Origin: Tridacna crocea
Taxonomy: Eukaryota > Mollusca > Bivalvia > Cardiida > Cardiidae
Reading direction: 5' to 3'
Length of the DNA stretch: 64,000 nt
Assembly (NCBI GenBank): GCA_943736015.1
Contig: OX031070.1
Coordinates: 42,866,173-42,930,172, forward strand
This document shows, piece after piece, positions 57,001 through 63,863 of this stretch; within the stretch, counting starts at the first letter, position 1, and every line of letters starts with the position of its first letter. The position numbers and the translations under genes were made by a program. The notes beneath the pieces were generated by a model. That model worked only from the letters and a program-made list of their open reading frames with translations. It ran no database searches and was not told the origin of the DNA.

Positions 57001-60000
57001 TCTTTCCTGTTCTGTATGTACCTTTACTCTTTAGGATCGTCATATCAGTTGCGTATGTACCTTAACTCTTTAGAGTCCTCACGGCTTTTGTGTTTGTACC
57101 TTAACTCTTTAGAGTTTTCATTTCTGTTTTGTATGTACCTTAACTCTTTAGGATCGTCATATCTGTTGTGTTTGTACCTTAGCTCTTTAGAGTCTTCATT
57201 TCTGTTTTGTATGTACCTTTACTCTTTAGGATCGAGATATCTGTTGTGTATGTACCTTAACTCTTTAGAGTCTTCATTTCTGTTCTGTATGTACCTTTAC
57301 TCTTTAGGATCGTCATATCTGTTGCGTATGTACCTTAACTCTTTAGAGTCTTCAGTTCTGTTCTGTATGTACCTTTACTCTTTAGGATCGTCATATCCAT
57401 TGGGTATGTACCTTTACTCTTTAGAGTCTTCAGTTCTGTTCTGTATGTACCTTTACTCTTAAGGATCGTCATATCCGCTGCGTATGTACCTTTACTCTTT
57501 AGAGTCTTCAGTTCTGTTCTGTATGTACCCTTACTCTTTAGGATCGTCATATCCGTTGCGTATGTACCTTTACTCTTTAGAGTCTTCAGTTCTGTTTTGT
57601 ATGTACCTTAACTCTTTAGGGTCTTCATTTCTGTTTTATATGTACCTTTACTCTTTAGGATCGTCATATCTGTTGTGTATGTACCTTAACTCATTAGAGT
57701 CTTCATTTCTGTTTTTTATGTACCTTTACTCTTTAAGATCTTCATATCTGTTGTGTATGTCCCTTAACTCTTTAGAGTCTTCATTTCTTTTCTATATGTA
57801 CCTTTACTCTTTAGGATCGTCATATCTGTTGTGTATGTACCTAAACTCTTTAGAGTCTTCACTTCGGTTTTATATGTACCTAATCGCTTTAGAGTCTTCA
57901 TTTCTGTTTTGATGTACCTATTCCCTTTAGAGTTGTCATCATTGTTGATAGGAACCTAATCTCATTACAGTCTTTATCATTGTTGTGTACGCACCGAATT
58001 TCTTTTAAGTCGTCAAGTCTGATGTGTATGTACCTTAACTCTTTAGAGTCTTCATTTCTGTTTTGTATGTACCTTAACTCTTTAGAGTCCTCACAGCTGT
58101 TGTGTTTGTACCTTAACTCTTTAGATTCTTCATTTCTGTTTTGTATGTACCTTAACTCTTTAGTTTGTGAAGAAGACTCTAAAGAGTTTAGGTACATACA
58201 AAACAGAAATTATTCTAAAGAGATTAGGTACATAGTTAACCATAATGCCGATTAGGCACATAGGCAACAGTGTTTTCTAGTCTTTCTGATTCAAATTTGA
58301 ATCAATTTTTACACCTTTAATTTTTCGAAATTTTAAATGTGTATAAGGCTTGCCATTATTAATGTTTTTGTAATGTTTTCATGTCGTATTAATATGTCCC
58401 AATATAACTCATTACCAAACAAGTCTGAGTTTTTTAGTTCTGATAACCAAGAGGAAGAAGCGTGAAAATCGCAAAACCATTGCGGGAAAAGAAGACAGTG
58501 CTGGTAACCAACAGTTTCTCCTTTTCCATAACGTTTACTACACTTCAAAGACAATCCTGTCATTTGATATACATCTATCATAATTTGTCATCTGCAAATG
58601 CTTTCAGTATAGATAAATATAAAATATGACCATCACAGCCATGGACGTAGGAAGCAATTCAAGATGGGGGGGATGCTAACTCGTATTTTATGGAAAATTT
58701 TGCGTCGATTGAAATTATCCGCGACAAAGGGTAATTTGAATTACCATGATTGTCAAAATCATTTGGGGGGGCTTACCCCCTCCCCCCCCTCCCCGGGGGG
58801 GCTTACCCCCTCCCCCCCCCCCCCTGTTCCTACGGGCCTGCATCAGGTAACGAGTTAATTCTCTTCAAAACGAGAAAATTTAAGACATGTCGACATCGAA
58901 AGCATAAATTTGCAAGTGACATTTGAAATGTTATTCAATTTTTTTTTAAATTTGTCTTTCAAAAGGTAGAAAACATTGCGGGAAAAGAAAAAGAAATGCT
59001 GGTTACCAGCATTTTATTCTTTTCCCACACTGTTTTTAAAAACCTTCTTTTTCGGGATCGTTAAGAGTCGACCCACGGTATGGTTTGTATAGAATTAGAA
59101 AACTTGTTGGCAATGACTTTATATATGTATAGATCTACTACATGTCCTTTTTCTGCCCATGTAGATTCCAGTCATTTAATTAAAAGCATACATGTAGATC
59201 TATAATGAGTTTGAAATCCAAAGACTTAAAAAGCTTAGAAAATGACAATTGCTACATTTGGGATTTTTACTATTTTTGAAGACTAGTCAATTAACTCTTT
59301 AGCAGACAATTTCGAGTTTTCGCATTTAGCAAACCGATGAAAAAGTCTGTTTGAAAACATCGTGGAAAAAAGAGAAAATACAAGAAACGGCATTGTCTCG
59401 TTTTCTCACTATGTTTTCTAGCCTATCATACAAATTCTGTCATTTTAACCTGAATTAAATTGTCGTCTGCGAATCCTTTTGATTTGGACAAGTCGTTCTC
59501 GTGAGAGTTGAACTAAAATTCCAAAGCGTTTGAATCAGTTTCAAGCTACAAACATACGGGATATTCCGGCAAAATTTAAGCCGGAACTACTTTAACCCTC
59601 GCTCATTCTACCGCTGTGTACCTTCACGCTATAGATTATTAGATCCACGGTTTTTCCTGCTGCTGTTGTTGTTGTCGTGTCGGAGCGACGTTTTGCCAAC
59701 TACTAGAATTCATTATCCGCTAGGTGGCGTTTTTCAAAAACAAACCTCAATCTTCGAAGAAGACATGCGCACACAACAGGAATGATTATAAATATTTCTT
59801 TTTGCCAATATTTTTGACGATCACTCAATAACCCATTACCATAAAATCCCTACTTTGGACGACCCTGAGAAAGAAGCCTTTATAAAACATTGTGGGAAAG
59901 GGAGAAAATGCTGGTAACCAGCATTTTCTCCTTTTCCAACAATGTTTTCCACTCTTCACACAACAAATTTCAAGTTTTCCGTCACTTTTATTTTGTCGTC

Positions 60001-61711
60001 TGCAAATGCTTTCGATTTGCACAAGCCTAAATCATTGTCGTTTGGCCTGTTCCGAGTACATGTCTGACCTTTCCAAAAGGAACAGTGGGAGGGCAGACTC
60101 TTCAAAAAAGGACTGGAAAGTTTCCCGCGCAAAAAAAAACAGCCAAAATTCGAAAAAATAATGTCCTGCTTATAAACTTTGATCCTGCGTTTTCAAAGTT
60201 TGTTATTCTCCTTATGTGGGTTTTTTTTTTTTATCAATAAGTTTTTGATTTCTGGTTTCGGAGCGTTAAAAGATCTAACACGTGATCGTAGTTTTGGATT
60301 ATGTAATAGTTAAACGCTAAGAAGTCAAAATTAAACGATTTAAACAGCCAAAAGGAGGGAGCGTAGCGAATTTCCGCCCACATTACGTCATTGCTAAAAT
60401 AATGTTCCATATACGGAATCCACTAACGACTAGACTCGGCCTATGAAAATTTCTACAGATCTACTACAGCATTATTTTTTCTTAAAATTTCAACATATCA
60501 TTACTTCTTAAACCCTGTAACAACAGCTTATTTCGAGCTTCAGATGGTATGTTTCAGAGGACAACCGACCATATAGATCTAGATTGATCGGCTTTTTATT
60601 ACATAAATTGTATCTGTGTTTTACCTTTTTTTTTTTTCAACGGCGTAACTTGTAGATCTACAGACCTAATTTAACCCTTTCCCAAACGACAAATTTCAGA
60701 TTCTTCCAAACTGAAAGAGTTTGCAGACGACAATTTTAACTTTCATAATAATGGCAGAAAATTATCCGAACGGACAGAAAACACTGTGGGAAAAGGAGAA
60801 ATTGCTCGTTACAAGCAATTTCTCCTTTTCCCACAATGTTTTCAAAAGACTTCTACTGCAAAACGTAAAAACAAGGCCTTAATTGTTTGGGAGAGCGTTA
60901 AGTAATTGTTGAATATTAATGAGGGGGTAGTAAATCCAGATAAACTGCGACGTTTAAAATGGATAATTGGTTACAAAAATATAAACCTACGCAGAGGATA
61001 GTTTACGGAAGACAGAAGTCCTTGAAATTTACATGATACTGAAACCATTTGCAGACAACAAATTAAATGTATCTAACGAATTGTAATTTGTTTTGGGAAT
61101 GTAGGAAAACGTTGTGGGAAAAGGAGAAAATGCTGGTTACCAGCATTTTCTTCTTTTCCCACAATGTTTTCAAAAGGCTTCTTTCACAGGGGTGTTAAAA
61201 ATCGGGATTATGTAGTAAAGAGTTAAAACATGTTCGCTTCTGAATGAGCTACCGTGGCTCGGCGAGATGCAGTCGCCTTGTAGACCCCTTATGAAAATAC
61301 GGTGGCAAAATAAGCAAAAAAAAAAACGTCACAATTCCACGTGTCTCCGGTGTATTTAGCCATTATAACATAATCTCGAATTTTATTACCCCTCTGAAAA
61401 TAGCTCTGGAAAACAATGTGGAAAAAAAAGGAAAAAAAGCCTGGTTACTTGCATTTCGTACCTTTTCCACATTGTTTTCTCCCATTACAACCGAAAGCTT
61501 TTAATTCATTGTCTGTACATCTAAATGCTTAAAATTTCGTAATTTGGTAAAAACAAAATACCGGAGTAAAAAGCATACACTTGCTCACACCCACGAAAAA
61601 ATTGTCACAGACAATAAAAACTCTAATTACCTGCTGTGTTCTTCGGTTAACACAAATCTGACAGCCTAAGAACATCACAAGTCCAAGTGAAATTTTAATG
61701 GATGAAAACAT
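32957..61711 (-). CDS. RNFT1: RNFT1/RNFT2-type RING finger transmembrane E3 ubiquitin ligase (whole gene, 11 exons)
   Basis: Exons, in order: 61711-61631, 49814-49701, 48409-48217, 44846-44709, 43688-43603, 41586-41474, 38128-37975, 37069-36920, 35541-35476, 34024-33923, 33091-32957. Every intron is GT...AG and all phases match, giving 443 residues (413 if translation starts at the exon 2 Met). The order is: a His/Gly-rich stretch (HGHGHGH), about five hydrophobic segments in exons 4-8, then a C-terminal C3HC4 RING with C383, C386, C398, H400, C403, C406, C417 and C420. The end (WQDGSTSAHFQWY) parallels the vertebrate RNFT1 end. RNFT1 is an ER-membrane ubiquitin ligase linked to ER-associated degradation; that role is known for the family and inferred here. 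Vertebrate proteins are about 435-445 residues. I cannot decide between RNFT1 and RNFT2. A possible polyadenylation signal on the - strand is AATAAA at 32602-32597. Intron 1 is 11.8 kb and holds a satellite array. Confidence 0.92.
33165..33425. repeat. Repeat with inverted GCCTGCACA blocks in RNFT intron 10
   Basis: AACACATGAATAGGGTCATT occurs twice at its left end (33,160 and 33,210). CAACCTGCACAGAATGTGCA and GATTAGCCTGCACGAACTGC form small inverted pairs. A related copy is at 35,185-35,405. Confidence 0.65.
33423..33653 (+). mobile_element. MITE A, complete
   Basis: TTAA flanks; core right arm altered (GGTAACCAACAATTTC). Confidence 0.8.
33923..34024 (-). CDS. RNFT1: RNFT gene exon 10 (RING, first half)
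   Basis: 102 nt, 34 codons, acceptor tag|AAATATGG, donor CACG|gtatgt, phase 0. Contains the first zinc ligands CPIC and the third Cys in LSCT; the next exon starts with the ligand His. The intron falls inside the C-x-H motif. Confidence 0.95.
34699..35011 (-). mobile_element. SINE family 2 with 10-bp target duplication
   Basis: GTGTGTATTC at 34689-34698 and at 35012-35021. tRNA-like head on the - strand: GAGCCCCGGTAGCTCTGTC. Confidence 0.8.
35476..35541 (-). CDS. RNFT1: RNFT gene exon 9
   Basis: 66 nt, 22 codons, acceptor gtag|GTC, donor TACC|gtaagt, phase 0. Encodes the amphipathic linker between the last helix and the RING (LVKAFKTVRTDT), parallel to HLRTFRQVLR in vertebrate RNFT1. Confidence 0.88.
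35617..35842 (+). mobile_element. MITE A
   Basis: Right TTAA 35839-35842, perfect palindrome, left end CAACCCTTTACC. Confidence 0.8.
36047..36189. repeat. 143-bp near-perfect hairpin, different family
   Basis: TTGTATGGTCAGGTGGCAG pairs with CTGCCACCTAACCGTACAA, and the pairing continues (AACTTGTTCA, CATGTCGCC) to a short AAAGACAAA loop. Unlike the MITE core in sequence. Confidence 0.8.
36559..36787 (+). mobile_element. MITE A
   Basis: Right TTAA 36784-36787; the stem has several mismatches (AATAGAGAGTATGCTTG). Confidence 0.7.
36920..37069 (-). CDS. RNFT1: RNFT gene exon 8 (with an in-frame alternative donor 42 nt downstream)
   Basis: 50 codons, acceptor tcag|GGG, donor AAAG|gtaatt, phase 0. 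It has the conserved YYMFIE...YRTCLPMIPW motif and the last membrane helix (FAAFLVVVYIILK). A second TTTTAAAG|gtaa donor at 36,878 would add 14 in-frame residues with a CCCC run. A SINE lies only about 15 bp upstream of the acceptor. Confidence 0.93.
37084..37347 (-). mobile_element. SINE family 1 abutting an RNFT splice acceptor
   Basis: Target duplication GAAAACAAATG at about 37,072-37,082 and right after the element. On the gene's strand its 3' tail is followed within about 15 bp by the tttgttttcag acceptor of exon 8. Confidence 0.82.
37576..37870 (+). mobile_element. MITE A plus truncated MITE C sharing a TTAA
   Basis: 37576-37804 is complete with a perfect core. 37801-37870 is a C-type left arm (CGACAAATTTTGGACTC) cut off after AATTATTAACAATTG. 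Confidence 0.82.
37975..38128 (-). CDS. RNFT1: RNFT gene exon 7
   Basis: 154 nt, acceptor tcag|GTTAT, donor AAAG|gtaata, phase 2 in and phase 0 out. The DIFDLFWVTMVTDHTVRF stretch aligns by eye with the FWEVFWIVGITDFVLKF region of vertebrate RNFT1 and was decisive for the family call. Confidence 0.94.
38217..39052 (-). mobile_element. Chain of four MITE A copies
   Basis: 38217-38350 (right arm lost), 38355-38572, 38580-38808 and 38805-39052; the last two share one TTAA. The last carries an internal 27-bp duplication of CCCACAGTGTTTTCTACCC. Confidence 0.8.
39226..39516 (-). mobile_element. SINE family 2 with imperfect target duplication
   Basis: TAAAAAGAAAAT at 39214-39225 against TAAAAAGACAAT at 39517-39528. 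Head on the - strand: GAGCCCCGGTAGCTCAGTCG. Confidence 0.78.
39884..40112 (-). mobile_element. MITE A
   Basis: Left TTAA; right end GAGTTGAAC. The core shows a symmetric change AAAAGTAGAAAATG / CATTTTCTGCTTTT, nearly paired. Confidence 0.78.
40677..40904. mobile_element. MITE subfamily C, near complete
   Basis: Left TGAA, right TTAA. Perfect second-version core (GCTCGTTACGAGC) with outer stem ACGCTGTGAGAAAAGG. Good reference for the C type. Confidence 0.85.
40905..41150 (-). mobile_element. MITE A
   Basis: CAACACAATCCCGACTTTT left arm and core GCTGGTAAACAGC; the right terminus decays after TTGGTAGAC. Confidence 0.72.
41273..41452 (-). mobile_element. MITE A truncated beside the RNFT exon 6 donor
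   Basis: Left TTAA, intact core, cut off inside the long arm (TTTTGTCCTCTGAAATC) about 20 bp from the exon 6 donor. Confidence 0.8.
41474..41586 (-). CDS. RNFT1: RNFT gene exon 6
   Basis: 113 nt, acceptor acag|GATAG, donor GAGT|gtaagt, phase 0 in and phase 2 out. Encodes a hydrophobic helix (CMCVWIIVFLAANVG) followed by IYTIFDDQHLYR. A MITE remnant (41,273-41,452) begins about 20 bp past the donor. Confidence 0.92.
41820..42449 (+). mobile_element. hAT-type transposon remnant (630 bp)
   Basis: TIRs CAGTGTTGTGCCTAGGCCA / TGGCCTAGGCACAACACTG, perfect over 19 bp, flanked by AGTTAG on both sides. The CAGTG end fits hAT. Inside is the decayed start of a transposase. Confidence 0.82.
42090..42365 (+). 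pseudogene. Decayed N-terminus of a TTF-type hAT transposase
   Basis: ATG at 42090 opens MAKRQMRLTDFMSG, typical of hAT/ZNF862-like starts. After about 35 codons the similarity moves to another frame (TSTGADTEPSASSTSG, RKKKDGKFQKNWLIKFP), where TGA at 42332-42334 replaces the expected Trp, followed by LQESDGSMKCV. The rest of the transposase is absent. Family assignment is from the motif as I remember it. Confidence 0.7.
42530..42945. repeat. Interspersed repeat, second copy of 26,375-26,850
   Basis: Same blocks as the 26-kb copy, including the inverted pair GAAAGATCAAAATTTATTTC / GAAGTAAATTTTGATCTTTC around a 100-bp centre. Confidence 0.7.
43263..43527 (-). mobile_element. SINE family 1 with 9-bp target duplication
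   Basis: ACAAATGAA at 43254-43262 and 43528-43536. - strand head GCCCGCCTGGGTGGCTCAG and B-box-like GTTGTGAGTTTGATACC. Confidence 0.83.
43603..43688 (-). CDS. RNFT1: RNFT gene exon 5
   Basis: 86 nt, acceptor tcag|GTTTG, donor ACGG|gtatgc, phase 1 in and phase 0 out. Encodes the second hydrophobic segment (LLMFIGLSAVFYYSN), matching the membrane helix and N-x-K loop of vertebrate RNFT1. Confidence 0.92.
44709..44846 (-). CDS. RNFT1: RNFT gene exon 4
   Basis: 138 nt, acceptor acag|GTACC, donor CTAG|gtaagt, phase 1 at both ends. It begins with the His/Gly run HGHGHGH and then the first hydrophobic segment (FLLGSVSFGLILFLRL). His-rich runs at this place are also seen in vertebrate RNFT proteins. 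Confidence 0.92.
44912..45140. mobile_element. MITE subfamily B, inverted relative to other B copies
   Basis: TTAA flanks; begins CCCTGTACCCCATAAGG and ends ATCTGTGGAGTAAAGGG. Core GCTCGTAACGAGC. Confidence 0.85.
45403..46767. repeat. Bivalve-type interspersed repeat with GGAC microsatellite, apparently interrupted by MITEs
   Basis: Begins ACTAGAGGCGCTTGAGCGCC (45,403) and ends with a (GGAC)n stretch at 46,663-46,715, the stem GCTGGCCTTCGGCCAG and GAGCTAAAAA. Whether both ends belong to one element is inferred from similar repeats I recall in bivalves. MITE pieces lie at about 45,700-45,870 and 46,040-46,267. Confidence 0.55.
46040..46267 (+). mobile_element. MITE A
   Basis: Left TTAA; right end decayed to ACTTA; core GCCGATTACCAGC. 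Confidence 0.78.
46811..47205. mobile_element. MITE A and a hybrid-core MITE
   Basis: 46811-47030 (-) has TTAA flanks. About 47,040-47,205 carries AAATTGCTGGGTACCAGCAATTT, a core intermediate between the two palindrome versions. Confidence 0.78.
47551..47779 (+). mobile_element. MITE A
   Basis: Left TCAA, right TTAA, perfect core; outer stem changed on both sides (CACTGTGGG / CCCATAGTG). Confidence 0.8.
48217..48409 (-). CDS. RNFT1: RNFT gene exon 3
   Basis: 193 nt, acceptor aag|GTT, donor ACAG|gtttgt, phase 0 in and phase 1 out. It encodes a polar region with a strongly acidic stretch (EMVVEMEEMEVE) and no membrane segment, as expected for the cytosolic N-terminus of this family. Confidence 0.88.
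48446..48637. mobile_element. Second MITE family, 192-bp hairpin (copy 2)
   Basis: Same ends and centre as 13444-13634 (CATAGGGTTT and ACTCATTAGAATC stems); centre CATCTCATCGAGACGATTC. Confidence 0.82.
48962..49195 (+). mobile_element. MITE subfamily D
   Basis: TCAACCTGTTACCACTCAGC left end, TTAA right. The core has a 2-bp insertion in the right arm (CATTTTTTCTCC). Confidence 0.82.
49415..49641 (-). mobile_element. MITE A beside RNFT exon 2
   Basis: Right TTAA 49638-49641, 60 bp from the exon 2 donor. Perfect inner palindrome; outer stem CATTGCGGG. Confidence 0.8.
49701..49814 (-). CDS. RNFT1: RNFT gene exon 2
   Basis: 38 codons, acceptor tag|GGA and donor CAG|gtatgg, phase 0 at both ends. 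The hydrophilic N-terminal region contains an internal Met (MDPNEQSR) that is a credible alternative start, and a short HHH run near its end. Confidence 0.85.
49900..52830. other. MITE-poor part of RNFT intron 1
   Basis: Between about 49,906 and 51,410, similar inverted flanks (TTTCGTTGATTTCGTGG at left; CCACGAAATTTCATACCAACG at right) may bound a 1.5-kb element. The inner part has CpGs and no convincing gene. 51,420-52,830 is plain AT-rich sequence with two satellite-like seeds near 52,010-52,075. Confidence 0.4.
52830..52934 (-). mobile_element. Left half of a MITE cut by the satellite array
   Basis: Short arm (CCATTACCACACACTACC) and left palindrome arm, then right arm to TTCTCGTTCCCACA, where the 39-bp repeat begins. 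Confidence 0.75.
52947..56598 (+). repeat. 39-bp satellite, forward block (about 94 units)
   Basis: Two alternating monomer types: one with ACAGAAATGAAGACTCC and one with GCAGATATGACGATCCT. Both share AAAGAGTAAAGGTACATAC, so much of the array has a 78-bp higher-order period. 39 is a multiple of 3 and units rarely hold stops, giving long open frames on both strands (up to 318 codons + and 528 codons -). Confidence 0.95.
56599..58163 (-). repeat. 39-bp satellite, inverted block (about 40 units)
   Basis: The same monomers in reverse complement begin immediately at GTACATAC|TCTTTAGAG with no spacer. At 58,163-58,237 the orientation flips back for about two degenerate units. Confidence 0.95.
58405..58630 (-). 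mobile_element. Diverged MITE A
   Basis: CATTACCAAACAAGTCTGAG left arm, core GCTGGTAACCAACAG, right long arm ATCTGCAAATGCTTTCAG. Confidence 0.65.
58756..58830. repeat. G-run/C-run low-complexity block
   Basis: Two repeats of GGGGGGGCTTACCCCCTCCC-type sequence with homopolymer runs of 7 to 14. Potential G-quadruplex or i-motif; also prone to assembly error. Confidence 0.85.
58853..59500. mobile_element. Two diverged MITE copies with unique sequence between
   Basis: About 58,853-59,075 with core GCTGGTTACCAGC, and about 59,290-59,500 with a decayed core (ACAAGAAACGGC). 59,080-59,285 holds nothing I recognise. Confidence 0.6.
59828..60042 (-). mobile_element. MITE A
   Basis: Both terminal TTAAs decayed, core nearly perfect, right end GTCGTTTGGCC. 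Confidence 0.75.
60671..60901. mobile_element. MITE subfamily C, complete
   Basis: TTAA flanks, core GCTCGTTACAAGC (one stem mismatch), ends CCCTTTCCCAAACG / TTGTTTGGGAGAGCG. Confidence 0.85.
61020..61550. mobile_element. Two MITE A copies next to RNFT exon 1
   Basis: 61020-61226 (+) ends in TTAA. 61,355-61,550 (-) is diverged and ends 80 bp from the exon 1 donor. Confidence 0.7.
61631..61711 (-). CDS. RNFT1: RNFT gene exon 1 (probable start)
   Basis: Encodes 27 residues beginning MFSSIKISLGLVMFLG, hydrophobic like a signal anchor, and ends CAG|gtaatt in phase 0, which joins in frame to exon 2. A promoter-like cluster lies about 300 bp upstream. The alternative is that this exon is non-coding or unrelated and translation begins at ATG 49805-49803 in exon 2 (MDPNEQSR). 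Confidence 0.45.
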
Positions 61712-61794
61712 GGTTTTTTCACAAAGATTGAAAAAGCACGATACGAGTCAATTTACTGTTAAAAAAAAATGAATTTATTAATACAGAACACTAA

Positions 61795-61860
61795 AAAATA
61801 ATTCTGTGGCAAAAAGGACAAATTGCTCATGATGAGCAATTTCTCCTTTTATAACACATA
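61795..61860. mobile_element. MITE core remnant upstream of RNFT exon 1
   Basis: Only the second-version palindrome is left (AAATTGCTCATGATGAGC). The loop-side pair change is on both arms. It would lie in the 5' UTR if transcription starts near the E-box. Confidence 0.7.
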
Positions 61861-62009
61861 AAATTGGTGCCTTTAGGCTACATGCCGCACAAATCGCATA
61901 CTAGTACTATGTGGTAGTATGTAGTTATGATAATATAAAATTAGTAGAGTGAAGGATCTAGCGATCGTGAAGGGTTGGAAATAAATGACTACAATAATAG
62001 GGTCCGAAA

Positions 62010-62050
62010 GTCTCGTCACGTGACCGCGAGATTTCATCACTTCCGGGATC
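62010..62050 (-). promoter_or_regulatory. Promoter-like cluster upstream of the RNFT gene
   Basis: A palindromic E-box GTCACGTGAC (62015-62024), the type bound by USF/TFEB-class factors, lies next to an ETS-type ACTTCCGG (62039-62046) in a CpG-containing, repeat-free stretch about 300 bp upstream of exon 1 of the - strand RNFT gene. Motifs are seen; promoter function is inferred. Confidence 0.4.
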
Positions 62051-62629
62051 CACCGTAAATTTATCGCCTTTTCATCACAGTATGTAGAGAGATACACGAA
62101 GCAATTACGAATGATGAAGTAAGATTTAAAAAGTCTGAGCGATTTGAAAATTTCGGTAGTCGATCAGAGAACGACATGTGACTATGAATACGCCACAGTA
62201 AAGAAGAGATCGTGTTCAGCGCAGGTAAACAGGTTGATGGTTCAACCTACTTTCGGTTTCGTATTCAATAGAAACATGCATTTTTGACAGAGTTAAATCA
62301 AAAAAGGTGAATCACGTTTCTTTCACAAAACTACAGCTGTGTGAAGGCATAAAATGAAAGCTAAAGTACGACACAAGACGTAAATAAAGCAGATATTTAT
62401 AGATCTTTTTGTAATCCGCAATTTGCCGAGGGCGATCGTGCAGCGAAATCTACGTTGAGCCGCTGTTAATTTCAGCCTTGGGTAATATTCAAGTATTTTC
62501 AAGACAGCCACTCCAGTATTATGTCATTAAATATCAAATATAAGAGAGTTCAAATTCAAGATCAGACTGCATGTTCATTGCAGTCTGATCTAGATCGACA
62601 CTTTGCTGAAAGGTATGTAGATCTAATTA

Positions 62630-62870
62630 TCTTCTTGGCACAAGACAAAATCTTTGACTGATCCAAATGAAAAGGATTTGCAGATGACAATTAATGCCGT
62701 ATAGAATAAAGATCTAGTACTCAAATGATGGAAATTTATTTGAGAGGGTAGAAAATATTATTGGAAAAGGAAAAAAATGCTGGTTACCAGCATTTAATCC
62801 TTTTCCTACAATGTTTTCATAAGGCTTCCTCCGGGTCTTTAAAAATCAGGATTGTGTTGTCAAGGATTAA
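62630..62870 (+). mobile_element. MITE A
   Basis: Right TTAA 62867-62870; left end decayed; core GCTGGTTACCAGC. Confidence 0.75.
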
Positions 62871-63009
62871 TTGTGCTTCAAAAGCCAAGGGTCATTTAAG
62901 AAAAATGCAATATGCTTGTTTCACTACGCACACTGAATATTACCTTTGTGCATAGTACTTTGGAAAGATACCCATGACCAATTGCACTAACTGGCACATG
63001 AATGAAATG

Positions 63010-63396
63010 TTTAACTCTTTCTGTACAGAAAACAGTTTATGAAAACAATGTGGAAATAGGAGAAAATGCTGGTAACCAGACCAGCATGTCTTCTTTTTCT
63101 TAGGGTATTATCAACCGTTCCATAAATAAATTTCAACTTTTTAGCCACTCTTACATTTTTGTCTGCTAGTGCTTTCAATTTGTACAAGTCATTTACCCTA
63201 GTGCTTTCAAGGAAGAAGCCTTTTGATAACATTGTGGGTAAAGGAGAAAATGCTGGTAACCATCATTTCCTCCCTTTTCCACAATGTTTTCTACTCATTC
63301 AAAGACAAATTCCATTCTTCCAGCCCCATTTAAATTGTTGTTTCCTAATGTTTTCAATTGGAAAAGTTTAGGATCTGTCCTGTGATAAAGAATTAA
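63010..63396 (-). mobile_element. Two MITE A copies
   Basis: 63,010-63,190 has a disturbed core (GGTAACCAGACCAGC). 63,190-63,396 ends in TTAA. Confidence 0.7.
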
Positions 63397-63863
63397 GCAA
63401 TTTTTGCTCTAGTGAGCTAAAAACTTGTATTAAGAAATACTATACATGTATTTACAAACATCTCTTCCTAATATACTTTCAGAGCTTTCTCCTGCTAGAA
63501 GAATGACACTAAAAAGGAACCATGATTCCAAGACAACTGCATCTTACAGGGACCACATGTTATGCAATAGTGTTCTCATATATGTATAATTGGACATGCA
63601 GTCATTTAAACATTTAATTAAAGATAAATAGTGCTGTATAATATTAATATTCTATCATTTACCATCTTTGCATGGCAAAGAAGTTCATGCTAGTATTTAC
63701 CGGTACTGCTCAATAGTGAAAAGGGTATTAAAATCCTAACCGAGAAATGACACTAAATTAAAACAGCATTGCAGTAAACTGCTTTTGAAAATATTGTGAT
63801 CAAATATGTTGCTCACAGTCAGCAATATCTATTTGCCATAATGTTTTCAGGGTCCCTATAAAC

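Noticed and set aside
52947-58163. Long open frames (up to 528 codons) with 13-residue repeats as a repetitive protein gene
   Set aside because: They exist on both strands, follow from a 39-bp unit lacking stops, lie in an intron, and have no start, splice or domain support.
52947-58163. CRISPR-like array
   Set aside because: Units are contiguous without unique spacers, and the sequence is eukaryotic.
1-63400. Dozens of 60-100 codon frames reading VGKGENAGYQHFLLFPQCF or WEKEKMLVTSIFSFSHNVF
   Set aside because: They are translations of the MITE palindrome in different frames and move with the repeat.
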